In this document: positions 60,668-62,772 of the stretch, in pieces
Layout of the letters: each line of letters starts with the position of its first letter
Numbering within the stretch: the first letter of the stretch is position 1
Assembly (NCBI RefSeq): GCF_002379085.1
Contig: NZ_NBZW01000027.1
Coordinates: 1-62,772, forward strand
From: Polaromonas sp. AET17H-212
GTDB lineage: Bacteria; Pseudomonadota; Gammaproteobacteria; Burkholderiales; Burkholderiaceae_C
DNA length: 62,772 nt
Direction: 5' to 3'
Position numbers and translations under genes: made by a program
The notes under the pieces: model-generated
Databases searched by the model: none
The model's input: the letters and a program-made list of their open reading frames with translations, nothing else
What the model was told of the DNA's origin: nothing

Positions 60668-61955
60668 GGAATGTCGAGTTCATCTGCTGCCGGTCTGACC
60701 TGTGGTGAGCATCTTCGAGCGCACGTCTGTTGGCAAAAAAACAATATCTGTGCTGCGAGATCTGTCTGCGCCTAAGCGACGGCTATCGTACCCGGATACG
60801 TTGGGACGTGTTCGGGGTCGTACGTGGTACCTCTTGTCATCACGCTCCACAGTATTCGGGCGTTTTTGTTGGCCAGAGCTACGACCGTTTTTTGCCAGCC
60901 GATGCGCTCCCTGAGTTGCAACAGCGCTGATGCGGTCGCTACGCTTGCCCGCACTCATGACGGCAGACTTGGCCCCTTGAATAAGCAAGGTACGCAGATA
61001 GGTGTCGCCACGCTTGGTGATACCGCCCAGCTTGGCTTTACCTCCAGTCGAATTCTGGCTCGGAGTCAGGCCAAGCCATGCCCCGAATTGCCGGGCGCTG
61101 TGAAACTGGGCGAAATCGCCCACTGTCGATACCAGTGCCGAGGCTGTCAGTGGGCCAATTCCAAGCAGTTGGGCTGCCTTCTTTGCCCGCTCATCACTCT
61201 TGACGTGGGCGCGGATCCGTTCATCGCACCAGGCTATTTCCTTGTCAAGCTCTGTGTAATGCGAATTCGCGCGGTCAAGAGCCAACCGCGCCACCGACGG
61301 CAACTCGTTGCTGGCGTCCTCAAGGACCTCCTGTATCGCCCCTCTCAACGCTTCAGGACTTTGGGGGAACACCAGGCCGAATTCAGCGAGGAGTCCACGA
61401 ATGCGATTGAGGCAGGCCGTTCGCTCCTCTTTGTAACCTTCACGCAATCGGTGGATGGCCAACTGACCTTGCTGCTCGCAAGTCTTTGTGGGAACGAATC
61501 GCATCTGGGGGCGACCGGCTGCCTCGCAAATCGCAGCCGCATCGTTGGCGTCGTTCTTCCCGCTCTTGCCTGCCATCCGATAGGGCGTAACGAAACTGCC
61601 GGCAATAAGTCGGGCATCCAAACCCATGTCACGAAGGCGGCGCGCGACATGATGCGCACCTCCACAGCTCTCCATTGCCACCATGCAGCCAGACGGCAGC
61701 TCGGAGCACCAGGTGAAAAACCGATCCCGAGAAAATGCCTTGGCCAGAGTGACCTCCCCAAGCCGCGTGATGGCGTGCACTTGGAAATACTTCTTGGATA
61801 AATCAACACCGACCCGAACAATAGTTGCCTGTGAAATGTCGTTCATGGGATACCCCTTTCAGTTGATGAATGGACTCGACATTCCGATCTTGGCAAACTT
61901 GTTGCGGTAGCGCAATCGCGGAAGTCCCTTCATATTCGAAAAGGTAAAACGAGCG
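60668..61955 (-). mobile_element. IS110/IS1111-family insertion sequence, right copy
   Basis: The element contains a DEDD-type transposase gene flanked by subterminal inverted repeats. The arm GATGAATGGACTCGACATTC begins at 61865, and its inverse core GGAATGTCGAG lies at 60668-60678. The upstream end extends to 61955, where identity with the left copy (1-149) stops and the toxin/antitoxin remnant begins. Terminal inverted repeats and duplications are absent, as normal for this family. Minimum extent is given; the downstream end may reach further left. Confidence 0.85.
60772..61846 (-). pseudogene. IS1111-type transposase with a C-terminal frameshift
   Basis: The N-terminal DEDD domain has VGVDLSKKYFQVHA, MESCGG and KSGKNDANDAAAI. 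The C-terminal Transposase_20 domain has LLGIGPLTASALVSTVGD and GGKAKLGGITKRGDTYLR. Near 60925 the frame leaves the family: the expected tail (LRERIGWQKTVVALANKNA through TTYDPEH) continues in another frame to a stop at 60772. The present frame runs on with unrelated residues to 60680 (388 residues). A one-base indel in natural DNA or in the assembly is the likely cause. The original product would be about 357 residues. Confidence 0.85.
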
Positions 61956-62130
61956 AAAATCCACCGTAACTCGCTCGGAGGTAACTTGGGGCATGACCGT
62001 TCGACCATGTTTGGTTAGCTTGACCAAACCATATTGCGCCATGGTGTGTAGCGACCGCGATACATTGGGAACATGTTTTCCCACAGCTTTGGCTAAGGCA
62101 TCCATTGAGTCTGGGTGACTCTCACGAATG
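61956..62130 (-). pseudogene. Truncated copy of the winged-helix antitoxin gene
   Basis: These 175 bases align without gaps to 3054-3228, the 3' part of the antitoxin gene at the other end of the island, with scattered substitutions. The winged-helix codons (HVPNVSRSLHTMAQYGL) survive. The IS end is joined exactly where homology begins, replacing the last residues. A 286-base deletion relative to the left copy follows at 62130/62131. Confidence 0.9.
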
Positions 62131-62311
62131 GTCGTACGGGAATCTTTTCCTTGCATGCTTGAAGCGCGAACCTACGGGCCTCACACCATGGGCGTTATCG
62201 AAACCAATTAGCCGCGTGTTGTCCGGCGCATGCAATGTCAAGCTGTACCGGATGCCGTGCGGTCGTTCCGCCGTCACGGTCACACTCGAAACTTCCATCT
62301 TGACCCAGTAG
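62131..62311 (-). pseudogene. Fragment of a DUF6516 toxin-like gene
   Basis: These 181 bases align to 3515-3695 of the complete gene at 3398-3793. Both ends of the gene are missing: the 3' part through the internal deletion and the 5' part at 62311, where homology stops abruptly. It cannot encode a full protein. Confidence 0.9.
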
Positions 62312-62386
62312 AGGGTCGGCCGGGATTCATGTAAAAGACTGCAGAAACAAGCCTAACTCATTGTCAATATTGAGCATTTAGCTTCT

Positions 62387-62419
62387 TCGTGAATGGTCAA
62401 ATGTCGTGAATGGTCAAAT
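62387..62419 (+). repeat. 16-bp tandem direct repeat upstream of the Phd/YefM-like gene
   Basis: TCGTGAATGGTCAAAT occurs at 62387-62402 and again at 62404-62419, about 60 bases before the antitoxin start. It may be a binding site for the antitoxin, or promoter-region duplication. Confidence 0.5.
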
Positions 62420-62477
62420 TGACAACTCACCATGTTTGTCGTAACATGCAAACATTGATTCGTTTCAGGAGATCGAC

Positions 62478-62738
62478 ATGACTATCCATACGTTTTCTAG
62501 CCGCGACTTCACTCGTGACGTGTCAGCGGCCAAGCGCGCGGCTGTTGATGGCCCTGTGTTTATTACCGACCGTGGGCGTCCTGCCTTTGCGCTGCTGAAA
62601 ATCGACGACTATTACCGCATCGTCGGTCAAAGCGAACTCTCGCTCCTCGACGTCATGGATGGCATCCCCGGTGGGGACGGCATCGATTTCGATCCGCCTC
62701 GTCTCAATCTCCAGATCCATGGCGCATCGTTTGACTGA
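62478..62738 (+). CDS. Phd/YefM-type antitoxin
   Basis: An 86-residue protein with the Phd/YefM N-terminal fold (FSSRDFTRDVSAAKRAAVDG, then PVFITDRGRPAFALLKIDDY) and an acidic C-terminal tail (FDPPRLNLQ) that would bind its toxin. An AGGAG site precedes the ATG. A PIN-domain gene starts nine bases after its stop. Confidence 0.85.
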   Translation: MTIHTFSSRDFTRDVSAAKRAAVDGPVFITDRGRPAFALLKIDDYYRIVGQSELSLLDVMDGIPGGDGIDFDPPRLNLQIHGASFD

Positions 62739-62747
62739 GGGCTCTCA

Positions 62748-62772
62748 ATGTTCGTTCTGGATACCAACGTCA
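62748..62772 (+). CDS. vapC: VapC-like PIN-domain toxin, 5' end only
   Basis: The last 25 bases encode MFVLDTNV, the characteristic start of PIN-domain ribonucleases, with the first catalytic aspartate in LDTN. It follows the Phd/YefM-like antitoxin by nine bases and continues beyond the window. Confidence 0.7.

Noticed and set aside
62387..62419. CRISPR-like repeat
   Set aside because: Only two adjacent 16-bp units with a one-base spacer; no array structure and no cas genes in the window.
1..62772. tRNA or rRNA genes
   Set aside because: No cloverleaf-like or rRNA sequence was recognised on either strand by eye; a tRNA at the island border would have been informative but is not seen.

Overview
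The window reads as DNA from a betaproteobacterium, most likely Burkholderiales/Comamonadaceae (Polaromonas- or Rhodoferax-like). The basis is high GC, typical Burkholderiales protein sequences, and two copies (about 29045 and 57323) of a short palindromic intergenic element I associate with Comamonadaceae. It is an accessory catabolic island rather than core chromosome. Its first 149 bases are identical to 61807-61955, so the window starts inside one IS1111-type insertion sequence and contains another in the same orientation at about 60668-61955. These copies frame roughly 60 kb. A DUF6516-type toxin/antitoxin pair (3039-3793) has a broken second copy (61956-62311) beside the right IS.

Left border (1-7.2 kb): a TOTE-type primase-helicase, the toxin/antitoxin pair, a damaged Tn3-type resolvase, a small MFS/DsrE/ArsR-rhodanese module with a palindromic operator, and two Tn3-type 38-bp terminal repeats around a TnpA tail.

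Acyl-CoA region (7.2-34 kb): two divergent gene sets meet at about 20.5 kb. Leftward run an isovaleryl-CoA-dehydrogenase-like enzyme, crotonase, thiolase, SDR, second acyl-CoA dehydrogenase, a complete Liv-type ABC transporter with an acyl-CoA synthetase inside its operon, and an alpha-methylacyl-CoA racemase. Rightward run an acyl-CoA synthetase, SCP-x thiolase, paired MaoC hydratases, SDR, both acyl-CoA carboxylase subunits, a crotonase, beta-carbonic anhydrase and a two-subunit acyl-CoA dehydrogenase. This is the enzyme set for methyl-branched acyl-CoA oxidation, resembling peroxisomal branched-chain oxidation plus the leucine/acyclic-terpene carboxylation route.

Middle (34-50.8 kb): a LysR regulator, CDGSH protein, MITE-like palindrome, LigB-type dioxygenase, DUF5519 protein, three more acyl-CoA synthetases, a nitroreductase, a thiolase-fold protein lacking the usual cysteine followed by its DUF35 partner (candidate retro-aldolase), a MalT-type LuxR regulator, a GMC alcohol oxidase/dehydrogenase and an aldehyde dehydrogenase.

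Right (50.9-60.4 kb): a complete copper membrane monooxygenase operon (C-A-B order, all copper ligands that I can check present), a membrane-anchored accessory protein, a quinohaemoprotein alcohol dehydrogenase, small periplasmic proteins, CopC, and an unusual CopD-cytochrome c-thioredoxin-like fusion. There is no methanol dehydrogenase or C1 pathway.

Taken together, the island looks like a self-contained route from a non-methane, possibly branched, hydrocarbon to alcohol (Cu monooxygenase), aldehyde (quinohaemoprotein and/or GMC enzyme), acid (ALDH), CoA ester (five synthetases) and central metabolites (branched-chain beta-oxidation, carboxylation, aldol cleavage). The substrate cannot be read from sequence.
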